Shown here one piece after another: positions 24,403 through 32,418 of a stretch of 37,689 bases of DNA. Below the pieces are notes generated by a model. That model saw only the letters and a list, made by a program, of their open reading frames with translations, did not search any database and had not been told where the DNA came from. This DNA comes from Actinomadura sp. CNU-125. GTDB lineage: Bacteria > Actinomycetota > Actinomycetes > Streptosporangiales > Streptosporangiaceae. Location of the stretch: the NCBI RefSeq assembly GCF_001942465.1, contig NZ_MKJY01000572.1:1-37689 (forward strand), given 5' to 3'. Position 1 is the first letter of the stretch. Each line of letters starts with the position of its first letter. The translations under genes and the position numbers were made by a program.

Positions 24403-24504
24403 GGCTCCATCCTGCCCCATCCCCGCACCACCTGTGCGCCCGTACGCTCCCAGCGGAGTGCGGGGACGGGACGGACCGTGCGGAAATCCGCGTGGGAAAC
24501 CGCG

Positions 24505-24575
24505 CGAACCGGCCCGCGGACCGGCCGCGGACCGACCCGCGGACCGGCGTGCCGACCGGCTCGCGGACCGGCGGG
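24505..24575. repeat. Degenerate GCGGACCGG tandem repeats
   Basis: GCGGACCG-type words recur about five times in 70 bp between the stop of the F420/PPOX gene and the thioredoxin-TPR start. Spacing is irregular. It is intergenic and without a clear hairpin. Confidence 0.4.
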
Positions 24576-25006
24576 TCAGCCGAGCCGCTGGCCGTACACG
24601 TGCTCGACCGTCATCCTCATGAGCACCCGCCGGTCGGACACCATGACCGACCGGTACTCGGCCCAGTCCGGGTGCTCCCCGGCGGCACGCCGGTAGTAGT
24701 CGACGAGCGCGTCGACCTCCGGGCCGTCCGGGTCGGTGCTCGGCCCGACGAGCGTCACCGGGCCCTCGGCGGTGGCCCACGACCGGCCGTCGGAGGCGGT
24801 GACCTCCAGCGCGGCCCGCGGGTCGCGGCGCAGGTTGGCCGTCTTGGCGCGTCCCTCGGTCATCGAGACGTACAGACGCCCGCCTCGCGGTCGTAGTAGG
24901 GCGTGACGGGCGAGAGCTGGGGGCGCCCGTCGGACTTGATCGTCGCGAGGATCCCGAGCCGGGCCTCGGCGAGCAGGGCGTGCGGGTCGTACTGCGTGAT
25001 GGTCAT
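24576..25006 (-). CDS. PPOX-class F420-dependent oxidoreductase, one-base frameshift
   Basis: The reading frame begins MTITQYDPHALLAEARLGIL and continues ATIKSDGRPQLSPVTPYYDR, typical of the split-barrel FDOR/PPOX family that uses F420H2 or FMN. One G is missing near 24877-24883; restoring it leads into LYVSMTEGRAKTANLRRDPR, the DGRSWATAEGPVTLVG strand and HPDWAEYRSVMVSDRRVLMR, total about 143 residues. In this sequence the first frame stops after 48 codons, so an automatic caller would see only the second half. Substrate unknown. The gene ends 10 bp before the next one begins on the same strand. Confidence 0.85.
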
Positions 25007-25016
25007 GGTCTTCTTT

Positions 25017-25943
25017 CTATCCGTCCGAGGGCTCGCGGAACTGCTCGATCAGCGCGGCGTAGCCGTCGCCGCCGCGTCCGGCGGCCACGGCGCGGTCCGC
25101 CAGGGCCCGGACGAGCGCCGGCAGTTCGGTCGAGACGCCGAGGGCCGCGCTCTCGTCGACGAGGTGCCGCATCGTCGTCAGGTGGGTGTCGACGGAGGCG
25201 TCCAGGACCGGGTAGTCGCCGTCGTCGATCTGCCGTGCGTAGTCCGGGACCCATCCGGCGACGGTCTCGATGCCGTTCTTCGCCAGCGGGGCGAACGCGG
25301 CGGCGTCCACGCCCGCCGCGCCGAGGAGGGCGGCACCGTGCAGGAAGCCGTTCAGCACGTTCCACATCACGCTCAGGACGGCCATCTCGTTCAGCGCCGC
25401 CAGGCCGTGGTCGTCGCCGAGGTGCGACGTTCCCGCGCCGAGGCTCCGCAGCACCGGCTCGTGCCGGTCGAAGAGCGTCCGCGGGCCCGCGTAGACGAGC
25501 AGCGCGTCCGCGGTGCCGATCGTCTCGGGGACGGCCATGATCGCGCCGCCGAGGTAGGCGGCGCCGTGCCGGGCCGCCGCCGCGGCCGTCTCGCGGGCTT
25601 CCCGGGACGTCCCGGAGCTGAGGTTCACGACGGTCCGGCCGTCGAGGGCGCCGCCGAGCGGGTCGAGGATCGCGCGGACGGACGCGTGGTCGGACACGCA
25701 GACGACCACGAGCGGGGCCGCGGCGACGGCTTCGGCGGGCGCGGCGGCGGGGGTCGCGCCCGCGGCCACGAGCGGCTCGGCCTTCGCGGCCGTCCGGTTC
25801 CAGACGGTCGTCGGGTGCCCCGCGCGCAGGAACGCGGCGGCGAGGGCCGCCCCCATCATCCCGAGGCCGAGGACGGCGACGGGCGTGCGGTCGGTGTCGT
25901 CGTTCTGCGTCGATGTCGTTTCATCAGGCGATGCGGTGCTCAT
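25017..25943 (-). CDS. NAD(P)-binding 6PGDH/imine-reductase-like oxidoreductase
   Basis: The 308-aa product has the Rossmann motif VAVLGLGMMGAALAAAFLRA, WNRTAAKAEPLVAAGA, VVVCVSDHASVRAIL, then NLSSGTSREARETA and the interdomain helix with ALNEMAVLSVMWNVLNGFLH. This is the beta-hydroxyacid dehydrogenase/imine reductase fold. The usual catalytic Lys of 3-hydroxyisobutyrate dehydrogenases (KxxxN) is replaced by ALNEM, so an imine-reductase-like or other activity is more likely. ATG 25943 is chosen for its AGGA site; a frame to 25964 includes promoter sequence. It is divergent from a MerR gene with a shared operator and ends 10 bp before the PPOX gene. Confidence 0.85.
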   Translation of the reverse strand: MSTASPDETTSTQNDDTDRTPVAVLGLGMMGAALAAAFLRAGHPTTVWNRTAAKAEPLVAAGATPAAAPAEAVAAAPLVVVCVSDHASVRAILDPLGGALDGRTVVNLSSGTSREARETAAAAARHGAAYLGGAIMAVPETIGTADALLVYAGPRTLFDRHEPVLRSLGAGTSHLGDDHGLAALNEMAVLSVMWNVLNGFLHGAALLGAAGVDAAAFAPLAKNGIETVAGWVPDYARQIDDGDYPVLDASVDTHLTTMRHLVDESAALGVSTELPALVRALADRAVAAGRGGDGYAALIEQFREPSDG

Positions 25944-25956
25944 GGCAGAATCCTGA

Positions 25957-25978
25957 ACCTTCACACTGATATGAAGGT
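25957..25978. promoter_or_regulatory. MerR-type operator between reductase and regulator
   Basis: ACCTTCA (25957-25963) and TGAAGGT (25972-25978) form a perfect 7-8-7 inverted repeat. On the minus strand TTGACC lies at one edge and TCAGGA 19 bp away, and the palindrome fills that spacer, the geometry used by MerR activators. On the plus strand GATAT could serve as the -10 of merR itself. The site thus probably controls both divergent genes. Confidence 0.7.
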
Positions 25979-25993
25979 CAAGGAGCGAGCGCC

Positions 25994-26401
25994 ATGCTGA
26001 TCGGAGAACTGAGCAAGCGAACCGGGGTCAATACGCACCAGTTGCGCTACTACGAGGCACAAGGGCTGATCGAACCCCGCCGGGGCGCCAACGGTTACCG
26101 TGAGTACACGGACGAGGCGGTTCTGACCGTCGCGCAGATCCGCAAGCTGCTCGAAGCAGGGCTGTCGAGCGCGGAGATCGCGTACCTGCTTCCCTGCGCG
26201 ACCGGCCCGTCCCCCGAACTTGAGCCGTGCCCCGAACTCCTGGACGCTCTGCGCGCGCGCCTGCACAAGCTCGATGCGTGCATCGAGTCGGTCGTCCAGT
26301 CTCGGCGGGTTCTGAGCGACCTCATCGACTCCGCCGAGCGCCGTATGCCGACGGTCTATCCGGAATGCGACGGGTCCGCGGCGGAACCCGCGACCGTCTG
26401 A
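25994..26401 (+). CDS. MerR family transcriptional regulator
   Basis: The 135-aa product has the MerR N-terminal winged helix (LIGELSKRTGVNTHQLRYYE, then QGLIEPRRGANGYREY and AVLTVAQIRKLLEAG), a dimer helix at about 82-112 and a short C-terminus. Cysteines at 68, 79, 96 and 124 may sense a thiol-reactive signal or metal; that is inference. ATG 25994 has AAGGAG 8 nt upstream. It is divergent from the reductase, with the operator at 25957-25978, so it probably activates the reductase (and perhaps the PPOX gene behind it) and controls itself. Confidence 0.92.
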   Translation: MLIGELSKRTGVNTHQLRYYEAQGLIEPRRGANGYREYTDEAVLTVAQIRKLLEAGLSSAEIAYLLPCATGPSPELEPCPELLDALRARLHKLDACIESVVQSRRVLSDLIDSAERRMPTVYPECDGSAAEPATV

Positions 26402-26727
26402 TCACCGGCAGACCTCATTCGGCCCACGAAATGCCCTTTGGCGGGCATATGCCGATTGTCAAGATATCATGTTTTGTTCTAGTCACGCTGCGAGGCAAAG
26501 GATCCAGCGGTCCCGCAGTAAAGGCAAAAAGATTGCTGACAGACATCGCCAAGCCCGGTTATAGTCGCGTTGTCGATGCATCGTTCCGTGGCAAAGGAGT
26601 CCCGGACGCCCTGGACACCGGCCCCGCCGGTGCCGGGAGCCGGGCGGGCGCCGCGTGGTGACGGGGGAGGCCACCGGCGCGCCAGAAACGGCCGCAGCGA
26701 GCGCATGGCGAACAACGGGGGGAAACA
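26402..26727 (+). promoter_or_regulatory. AT-richer leader with promoter for the ABC gene
   Basis: This 326-bp region has no convincing gene. CTGACA (26536-26541) and TATAGT (26560-26565) with 18-bp spacing make a good vegetative promoter, putting transcription start near 26572 and leaving about 155 nt of untranslated leader. The part 26440-26570 is much less GC-rich than its surroundings. GGGGGG before GTG 26728 is the ribosome site. A very short frame from ATG 26705 (8 codons) ends on that GTG and could couple translation. Confidence 0.55.
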
Positions 26728-27690
26728 GTGATCGCGGAGTATTCCGCGATCGTGGCCCGAGGAATGGGTGTCCGCCGCGGGGGGCGGTGGCTCCTGCGCC
26801 CGGTGACCTTCGGCCTTGCCGAAGGAGTGGTCGGCCTGGCCGGTCCACCTGGTGTCGGTAAATCCACTCTGCTGGCCACGTTCGCGACCTTGCGCCGACC
26901 GAACGCCGGCGTGCTGCACGTTCTCGGAAGGGACATATCGAACGGTACGGAGTTGCGCGCCGCGCGGGCCCGGATCGGCTACCTGCCGTCCCGGTTCTCC
27001 CGGGCGGAGCACATGACGGCGGGCGAATTCGTCGAATACGCCGCGTACTTCAAGCGGACGAGCGCCGCCGCGGCGCGCGCCATGGTCAAACGGCTCGACC
27101 TCACCGAGGCCGCCGGGACCGAACTCGCGCTGCTGCCGCCGGACGTGCGGCTGCGCGCGGGCCTCGCCGCCGCGTGCGTCCACGAACCCGAGCTGGTGCT
27201 GCTCGACGACCCGTTCGGCGAGCTGTGCGCCGCCGCCGACCCCTGGCCCACCGGCGCGGCCGGGCCCGGCGGCGACGCGTCCGCCGCGATCGCCGAGCTG
27301 ATCCCGGTACTGCGCGCCCTCGCCCCGACCGTGGTGATCACCGCGGACGGCTGCGACCCGCTCACCGGCTGGTGCGACCGCCTGTTCACACTGACCCGCG
27401 GCAAGCTCACCGAGCAGCCCACCCGCTCGGCCACGACCCGCCGGGGCCGTACCGCCGCCGACCGCCGTTGGCCCGATGCGGCCGGCGTCCGCGACGCGGT
27501 GCCCGGCGATCCACGGCACGGCGAGGAATCGGTGCCGCGCCGGTGGCTGTGGCCGACCGTCCATGGTCGTCGCGGCCCTGGACGGGTCGACCGCGGCGGA
27601 TCGGCCGGCGGCCGGCGCTGCCCGCGCCGCCGCAGCCGGTGCGGCCGCGGATCGGCGGACGGCTCGGCGCGGCGCGCCGCCGGTGTCTGA
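26728..27690 (+). CDS. ABC-type ATPase with degenerate motifs
   Basis: The 320-aa product is built like an ABC exporter ATPase: Walker A GPPGVGKS (39-46), Q-loop-like LPSRFSRAEHMTAGEF, and Walker B LVLLDDPF (156-163). Key residues are changed: the LSGGQ signature is LPPDVRLR (136-143), the catalytic Glu after Walker B is Asp161, and the H-loop His is absent (TVVITADG, 201-208). It may bind but scarcely hydrolyse ATP, or act with a partner. After residue 235 the tail turns Arg-rich, so a further frame slip cannot be excluded. The stop overlaps the next gene's GTG, so the two are coupled. Confidence 0.8.
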   Translation: MIAEYSAIVARGMGVRRGGRWLLRPVTFGLAEGVVGLAGPPGVGKSTLLATFATLRRPNAGVLHVLGRDISNGTELRAARARIGYLPSRFSRAEHMTAGEFVEYAAYFKRTSAAAARAMVKRLDLTEAAGTELALLPPDVRLRAGLAAACVHEPELVLLDDPFGELCAAADPWPTGAAGPGGDASAAIAELIPVLRALAPTVVITADGCDPLTGWCDRLFTLTRGKLTEQPTRSATTRRGRTAADRRWPDAAGVRDAVPGDPRHGEESVPRRWLWPTVHGRRGPGRVDRGGSAGGRRCPRRRSRCGRGSADGSARRAAGV

Positions 27691-29096
27691 CCTCGGGCGG
27701 GTGCTCCGGCTGGACGCCCGTCGCACGGCGCTGCTCGTCGCGGTGCCGCTGCTCACCGTCGTCGGCACCGCCGCGGCGGCGCTGTCGCTGTGCCCGCCGC
27801 ACTCCTACTGGGACAACTCCGTCGTCGCGCTGGTCAACGCGGTACGGCTGCTGGGCCCGGTCGCCGCCGCGCTCGCCGCCTGGACGGCCGTCCGCGAACG
27901 CCCCCTCGACTACCTGCGCAACCTCACCGCCCGCTCCCCCGCCACCGGCGTGCTGTTCGACCTGCTGCTGCTGTCGGCCGCCGCGCTCGTGTCGTACGCG
28001 GCCGTCTCCGTCGTGATCGTCGCCGTCACGCTGCTGCACGACGGGACCGGGCGCTCCCACCCGCTCGGCTTCGCGGCGGGCGCGGGCGCGCTCGTCCTGC
28101 ACGTCGTGGCCGGCTACCTCGCCGGACGGGTCGCGCCGCACCGGGCGACGGCACCGCTCGTCCTCGTCGTCACCGGGCTGTGGTCGGCGCTGCGGGTGCC
28201 CGGCCTGTCATGGTGGAGCCTGCTTCCCCCGGCCGCGCTGAACCAGGTCGCGCTCTTCACCACGTTGCGCCCGCAGGTGCTCGCCGACCAGGTCGTGTGG
28301 GCGCTCGGCGCGACGGCCGCGCTGATCCTCGGCTACGTGCTGTGGGCGACGCGCCGCGCACTGATCGGCGTGCCCCTCGCGGTGGCGCTCGCGGCCGCCA
28401 CGGCGGCGACCCTCGGGCTGCACGGGACGGCGGGCGGGACGGTCGCGCCCGCCCACGCCGACCCGGTGTGCCGGGAGTGGCCGCTGACCGTGTGCGTGCA
28501 TCCGGCGCTGCGCGACGCGCTGCCCGCGCTGACGTCCGCGGTGATCCCCCTCGCCGCCCGGCTGGACGGGACGCCCGGCGCGTTCACCCGCGTGGAGCAG
28601 CGCCCGTCGTGGGCGCCCGGCGGGGTGCGGGACGGCGTCGCGGGCGTCCACCTCGACGCCGCGCTGCCGCCGGGGTTCGAGGAACGGGCCGTCCGGCGAA
28701 TCCGCGACGGCCTGCGCGACCCGCGGATGTGCCCGTCCTCCCGCGGCTACGGCGCGCTGGTGGACGCCTGGCTGGTCGGCGAGGCGCCGCCCGCGATCGG
28801 CGACGCGCGCGCTCGCGCGGCTGTTCGGCTCATGGGACGAGGAGCTGCGCCGCGACTGGCTGCGGCGCAACTTCGCGGACTACCGGGCGTGCGCCCTCGG
28901 CCCCCACGACTTCCGCACCGCCGCCGACGTCGGCGCGGCGGGCGACCCCCGGACGGCCGGTGCGCCGCGTACGTCGACGCGCCGCCCTCCGCACGAGGCG
29001 GGGAGCGGCGCGCAGGGTTCCCCTGCACGGCCGCGCCGGGACCCCCAGCCCGACACGACCGCGCAGGAGTCTAGGCCCGGCCGGCCGGCTCGGTGA
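27683..29096 (+). CDS. ABC-partner membrane protein with external domain, frameshifted
   Basis: GTG 27683 lies inside the end of the ATPase gene. The product has about six membrane helices (TALLVAVPLLTVVGTAAAAL first, LGATAALILGYVLWATRRAL late), then an extracytoplasmic domain of about 180 residues with VCREWPLTVCVHPALRDALP, GTPGAFTRVEQRPSWAPGG and WLVGEAPPAIGDARA. Near 28804-28812, in a CGCGCG run, the frame changes (two bases missing or one extra); the shifted frame gives LARLFGSWDEELRRDWLRRN and FADYRACALGPHDF, which fits related proteins. The end at 29096 is uncertain and overlaps the opposite gene. Similar ATPase/membrane pairs exist in other actinomycetes; function is not established. 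Confidence 0.65.
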
Positions 29097-29382
29097 CCGG
29101 CGCGGGCTTGGTCCAGTGGCGTTCGACGAAGAACGGCGCGATGGGCAGCACCGAGGCGCCCAGCGCGAGGACCGTCCGCGTCATGTTCCAGCCGAGCTGC
29201 GGCCGCACGATCACCGCCGCCCCGACATAGGCGATGAACAGGACCCCGTGGATCGGGCCCACCAGCGACACCGCCGACGGCATGTCCGCCATGTACTTCA
29301 GCGGCATGGCCACGAGCAGCAGCACGAGGAACGAGATCGCCTCCGCGATGGAGACGACTCGGAAAGCACGAACAATGTCCAC
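29071..29382 (-). CDS. DUF3817 family membrane protein
   Basis: The 103-aa product has three predicted helices: AFRVVSIAEAISFLVLLLVA, PLKYMADMPSAVSLVGPIHG with VLFIAYVGAAVIVRP, and TVLALGASVLPIAPFFVERH. The segment MPLKYM...GPIHG is the DUF3817 hallmark. No function is known. GTG 29382 is the only sensible start; GAAGGGACG lies 11 nt upstream. It converges with the end of the membrane-protein gene and overlaps its shifted frame. Confidence 0.88.
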   Translation of the reverse strand: MDIVRAFRVVSIAEAISFLVLLLVAMPLKYMADMPSAVSLVGPIHGVLFIAYVGAAVIVRPQLGWNMTRTVLALGASVLPIAPFFVERHWTKPAPVTEPAGRA

Positions 29383-29497
29383 GTCCGGTCAACGTCCCTT
29401 CCCCGCAGGAGGTTTCACGCGGGGATATGGCCCTGATCACATCGCCCGGCAGCAACAAGTGGCGTGAACGGAAGCCGCTGCGGGGCATGCCGGGGGT

Positions 29498-30184
29498 ATG
29501 GCGAGCGAAAAACCGAATAACGGCAGCCCCTCCAGAGCCTCCCGTCCCCTCCGGTTCCTCCGCGGCCCCGTGCCGCTGGTCGTGGCGACGGTCGTCGTCG
29601 TGCTGGTGGCCCTGCAGTTCGTGCGCGGACTGCCCGACTGGGCGAACCCCTTCGGGACCGAGACGAAGGACCGCAGCGGGCCCGTCCTGCTCAAGTCCAT
29701 CCAGGACCTGCGCCGCTACGAGGCCGCGAGCGGAACGTTCCAGGTCATCGTCGATCTGGAGAAGGACGCGAAGTTCCTCCCGAGTTCGCTGCGCGGCAAG
29801 CGCACCCTGTTCGTCGGCAACGGCAGCGTGGACGCCTACGTCGACTTCGCCGGGCTCGGCGCGGGCGCGATCAAGGTGAACGCGGACCGGACGGCCGCGA
29901 CGATCACGCTGCCGCCGGCCCGCCTGGAGAAGACGAACCTCGACACCGAGAACAGTTACGTCCATGCCACCGAGCGCGGCCTGTTCGACCGGTTCGGCGA
30001 CTTCTTCAGCAGCAACCCGAACGACCAGCAGCAGCTGTACGTCCTGGCGAGCAGGAAGATCCAGGACGCGGCCACGAAGAGCGGCCTGCGCGAACGGGCC
30101 GACGCCAACACGCGGACGATGCTGACCAACATGCTTCAGGCCCTCGGCTTCGAGTCGGTGAAGTTCACCGCCCCGGCCCAGTGA
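29498..30184 (+). CDS. DUF4230 domain membrane-anchored protein
   Basis: The 228-aa product has a Ser/Pro/Arg-rich cytoplasmic start, one membrane helix (PLVVATVVVVLVALQFVRGL, about 25-46) and an external DUF4230 domain: VLLKSIQDLRRYEAASGTFQ, VIVDLEKDAKFLPSSLRGKR, GNGSVDAYVDFAGLGAGAIK, ITLPPARLEKTNLDTENSYV and a C-terminal helix. No enzyme motif is seen and function is unknown. ATG 29498 is preceded by GGGGG. It converges with the thiolase gene. Confidence 0.88.
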   Translation: MASEKPNNGSPSRASRPLRFLRGPVPLVVATVVVVLVALQFVRGLPDWANPFGTETKDRSGPVLLKSIQDLRRYEAASGTFQVIVDLEKDAKFLPSSLRGKRTLFVGNGSVDAYVDFAGLGAGAIKVNADRTAATITLPPARLEKTNLDTENSYVHATERGLFDRFGDFFSSNPNDQQQLYVLASRKIQDAATKSGLRERADANTRTMLTNMLQALGFESVKFTAPAQ

Positions 30185-30258
30185 CCCCGCGCCCGGACGA
30201 GCCGGGCGCGGGCCCCACGTCACCAGCCATCACCCCGACCCGAGCGGACCGAAACCAC

Positions 30259-30366
30259 TGCGATTGCGAGCGAAGCCGGATTCGAGCTTGCGAGAATCCG
30301 ATCGCGCAGCGAGCCCCCTGGGCGAGTCGGAGCGATGCAGCAATCGCATGCGGGCCGATCGGCCCC
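30259..30366. repeat. Nested palindromes between DUF4230 and thiolase genes
   Basis: TGCGATTGC (30259-30267) pairs with GCAATCGCA (30340-30348). Inside lies CGGATTC/GAATCCG (30277-30283 with 30294-30300, 10-nt loop), and outside is the 14-bp palindrome GGGCCGATCGGCCC (30352-30365). Together they could fold into one branched RNA on either strand. The place, between two converging genes, suits a bidirectional terminator; the multi-stem layout also suits a dispersed repeat. Confidence 0.5.
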
Positions 30367-30372
30367 GAGCCG

Positions 30373-31572
30373 CTAGGCGAGGGGCCGGGTCGGAACGCGG
30401 ACGATAAGCGCGTCGCCCTGGCCGCCGCCGCCGCAGAGGCCGGCGGCGCCGACGCCGCCGCCGCGGCGCTTCAGCTCGTGGGCCAGGTGCAGCGCGATGC
30501 GGGCGCCGGACATGCCCACCGGGTGGCCGAGCGCGATCGCGCCGCCGTTCACGTTGACCTTCTCCGGGCCGACGCCGAGGTCGCGCATCGACTGGACGCC
30601 GACCGCCGCGAACGCCTCGTTGATCTCGATGAGGTCGAGGTCGGCGACGTCCAGGCCCTCCTTGCCGAGCGCGTGCTTGATCGCGTTCGCGGGCTGGGAC
30701 TGCAGCGAGTTGTCGGGGCCGGCGACGTTGCCGTGCGCGCCGATCTCGGCGAGCCAGCCGAGGCCGAGCTCCTCGGCCTTCGCCTTCGACATCACCACGA
30801 CCGCCGCGGCGCCGTCGCTGATCTGCGAGGACGAGCCCGCGGTGATCGTCCCGTCCTTGCTGAACGACGGGCGCAGCTTCGCCAGCACCTCGGCGGTCGT
30901 GTCGCCCCGGACGCCCTCGTCGGTGCCGAACACGACGGGGTCGCCCTTGCGCTGCGGGATCTCGATCGGGGCGATCTCGTCGTCGAACAGGCCGTTCTTG
31001 ATCGCGTCCGCGGCGCGCTGGTGCGAGCGGGCGGAGAACTCGTCCTGCTCTTCGCGGGAGATGTCGAGCTCGGCGTTGTGCCGCTCGGTCGACTCGCCCA
31101 TCGCCAGCCCGTCGAACGCGTCGGTGAGCGCGTCGTAGGCCATGTGGTCGAGCATCTCGACCGATCCGTACTTGTAGCCGCCGCGCGACTTCGGCAGCAG
31201 GTGCGGCGCCCGCGTCATCGACTCCATGCCGCCCGCGACGACGATGTCGAACTCGCCCGCGCGGATCAGCTGGTCGGCGAGCGCGATGGCGTCCAGGCCG
31301 GACAGGCAGACCTTGTTGATCGTGATGGACGGGACGTTCATCGGGATGCCGGCCTTCACCGCGGCCTGGCGCGACGGGATCTGCCCCGCGCCCGCCTGGA
31401 GGACCTGCCCGAGGATCACGTACTGGACCTGGTCGCCGGACACTCCGGCCCGCTCCAGCGCCGCCTTGATCGCGTGCGCGCCGAGGTCGGCCGCGGAGAA
31501 GTCCTTGAGCGAGCCCATCAGGCGGCCGATGGGCGTGCGCGCTCCGGCGACGATCACGGATGTGGCGGTCAT
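30373..31572 (-). CDS. Acetyl-CoA C-acetyltransferase (thiolase)
   Basis: The 399-aa product has the full thiolase triad: Cys89 (INKVCLSG), His350 (ALGHPVGMSG) and Cys380 (LCGGGGQGDA), with GGMESMTRAPHLLP and NEAFAAVGVQSMR. It joins two acetyl-CoA or cleaves acetoacetyl-CoA; the length suits the biosynthetic/degradative tetrameric type. ATG 31572 has GGAGGG 6 nt upstream. It is divergent from mce, an order also seen in Streptomyces (atoB, mce, then coiled-coil polarity proteins), which supports a role in acetyl/propionyl-CoA flux. Confidence 0.95.
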   Translation of the reverse strand: MTATSVIVAGARTPIGRLMGSLKDFSAADLGAHAIKAALERAGVSGDQVQYVILGQVLQAGAGQIPSRQAAVKAGIPMNVPSITINKVCLSGLDAIALADQLIRAGEFDIVVAGGMESMTRAPHLLPKSRGGYKYGSVEMLDHMAYDALTDAFDGLAMGESTERHNAELDISREEQDEFSARSHQRAADAIKNGLFDDEIAPIEIPQRKGDPVVFGTDEGVRGDTTAEVLAKLRPSFSKDGTITAGSSSQISDGAAAVVVMSKAKAEELGLGWLAEIGAHGNVAGPDNSLQSQPANAIKHALGKEGLDVADLDLIEINEAFAAVGVQSMRDLGVGPEKVNVNGGAIALGHPVGMSGARIALHLAHELKRRGGGVGAAGLCGGGGQGDALIVRVPTRPLA

Positions 31573-31655
31573 GAGGGGGCCCTCCAGAGTGGTGCTGCGC
31601 CGACGTTTGCCACCATACCCAGGAGTATCGGCACGCCTTCGAGGGAGACCCGCCC

Positions 31656-32078
31656 ATGCTGACCCGCATCGACCACATCGGTATCGCCTGCCACGACCTC
31701 GAGGCCACCGTCGAGTTCTACAAGGCCACGTACGGCTTCACCGACGTGCACTTCGAGGTGAACGAGGAGCAGGGCGTCCGGGAGGCCATGCTCAAGATCA
31801 ACGAGACGGGGGACGGCGCCGCGAGCTACCTCCAGCTGATCGAGCCCATCCGCGAGGACTCGGCCGTCGGCAAGTGGCTCGCCAAGAACGGCGAGGGGGT
31901 TCACCACATCGCGTTCGGCACCGACGGGACGGTGGCCGACGAGGCCGCGGGCATCGCCGGCAAGGGCGTCCGGGTCCTGTACGACGAGCCGCGCAAGGGC
32001 TCGCTGGGCTCGCAGATCAACTTCCTGCACCCGAAGGACTGCCACGGCGTCCTGACGGAGCTGGTGCAGAAGCGCTGA
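31656..32078 (+). CDS. mce: Methylmalonyl-CoA epimerase
   Basis: This 140-aa VOC-fold enzyme interconverts (R)- and (S)-methylmalonyl-CoA between propionyl-CoA carboxylase and methylmalonyl-CoA mutase. Visible are the metal His in RIDHIGIACHDLEATVEFY, the central SYLQLIEPIREDSAVGKWLA, GEGVHHIAFGTD, and the C-terminal INFLHPKDCHGVLTELVQK. Length is standard. ATG 31656 has GAGGGAG upstream. A hairpin follows the stop. Confidence 0.95.
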   Translation: MLTRIDHIGIACHDLEATVEFYKATYGFTDVHFEVNEEQGVREAMLKINETGDGAASYLQLIEPIREDSAVGKWLAKNGEGVHHIAFGTDGTVADEAAGIAGKGVRVLYDEPRKGSLGSQINFLHPKDCHGVLTELVQKR

Positions 32079-32418
32079 GCACGGCGGACGTCCGGTCACG
32101 GAGCGGCCCCGCACCGTGACCGGATCGTGACGGTTTCGGGACCACGGGACCGGGGAACCGGGTACAGACTGCCGCTCTGTGACCGTTCGGTCGCGTCTGG
32201 TGCATTTGTGGCACCCGTACCTGGGCAGCCGCGACTTCCCGGAGCGACATGCCAAAGCGGGACAAAACACGCAGCGCGTCAAGATGAGCCCCCAACACGG
32301 CAGTGTCGGGAGTAGGCTTCATTCGCCGGAAGAGGTCTGGGGCGTTGCGCCGTTCCCGCCAGGCGATCAACCGGTCCCCGGAACCACCCGTAGCCCCGTC
32401 ACATCAGGATTGAGCCAC
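32079..32418. other. Intergenic region before the coiled-coil gene
   Basis: This 340-bp gap holds the mce terminator (32091-32124) and then no gene. Around 32308-32320 GGGAGTAGGCTTCATT offers a -10-like TAGGCT, leaving about 95 nt of leader before ATG 32419. An open frame runs through the gap into the coiled-coil gene, but it has no start with a ribosome site and no family pattern, so I leave it out. Confidence 0.5.
32091..32124 (+). terminator. Terminator after mce
   Basis: TCCGGTCACGG (32091-32101) pairs perfectly with CCGTGACCGGA (32114-32124) over a 12-nt loop. It begins 13 bp after the mce stop. A short T-containing stretch (ATCGTGACGGTTTCG) follows. Confidence 0.7.

Noticed and set aside
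24437..24780. A longer start for the thioredoxin-TPR protein
   Set aside because: The extra residues are low-complexity translation of the degenerate repeats; homologues begin at the FSLHGAIDLGAR region.
26440..26661. A possible small protein in the AT-richer leader before the ABC gene
   Set aside because: The frame spans the promoter, lacks a ribosome site and shows no recognisable pattern or codon bias.
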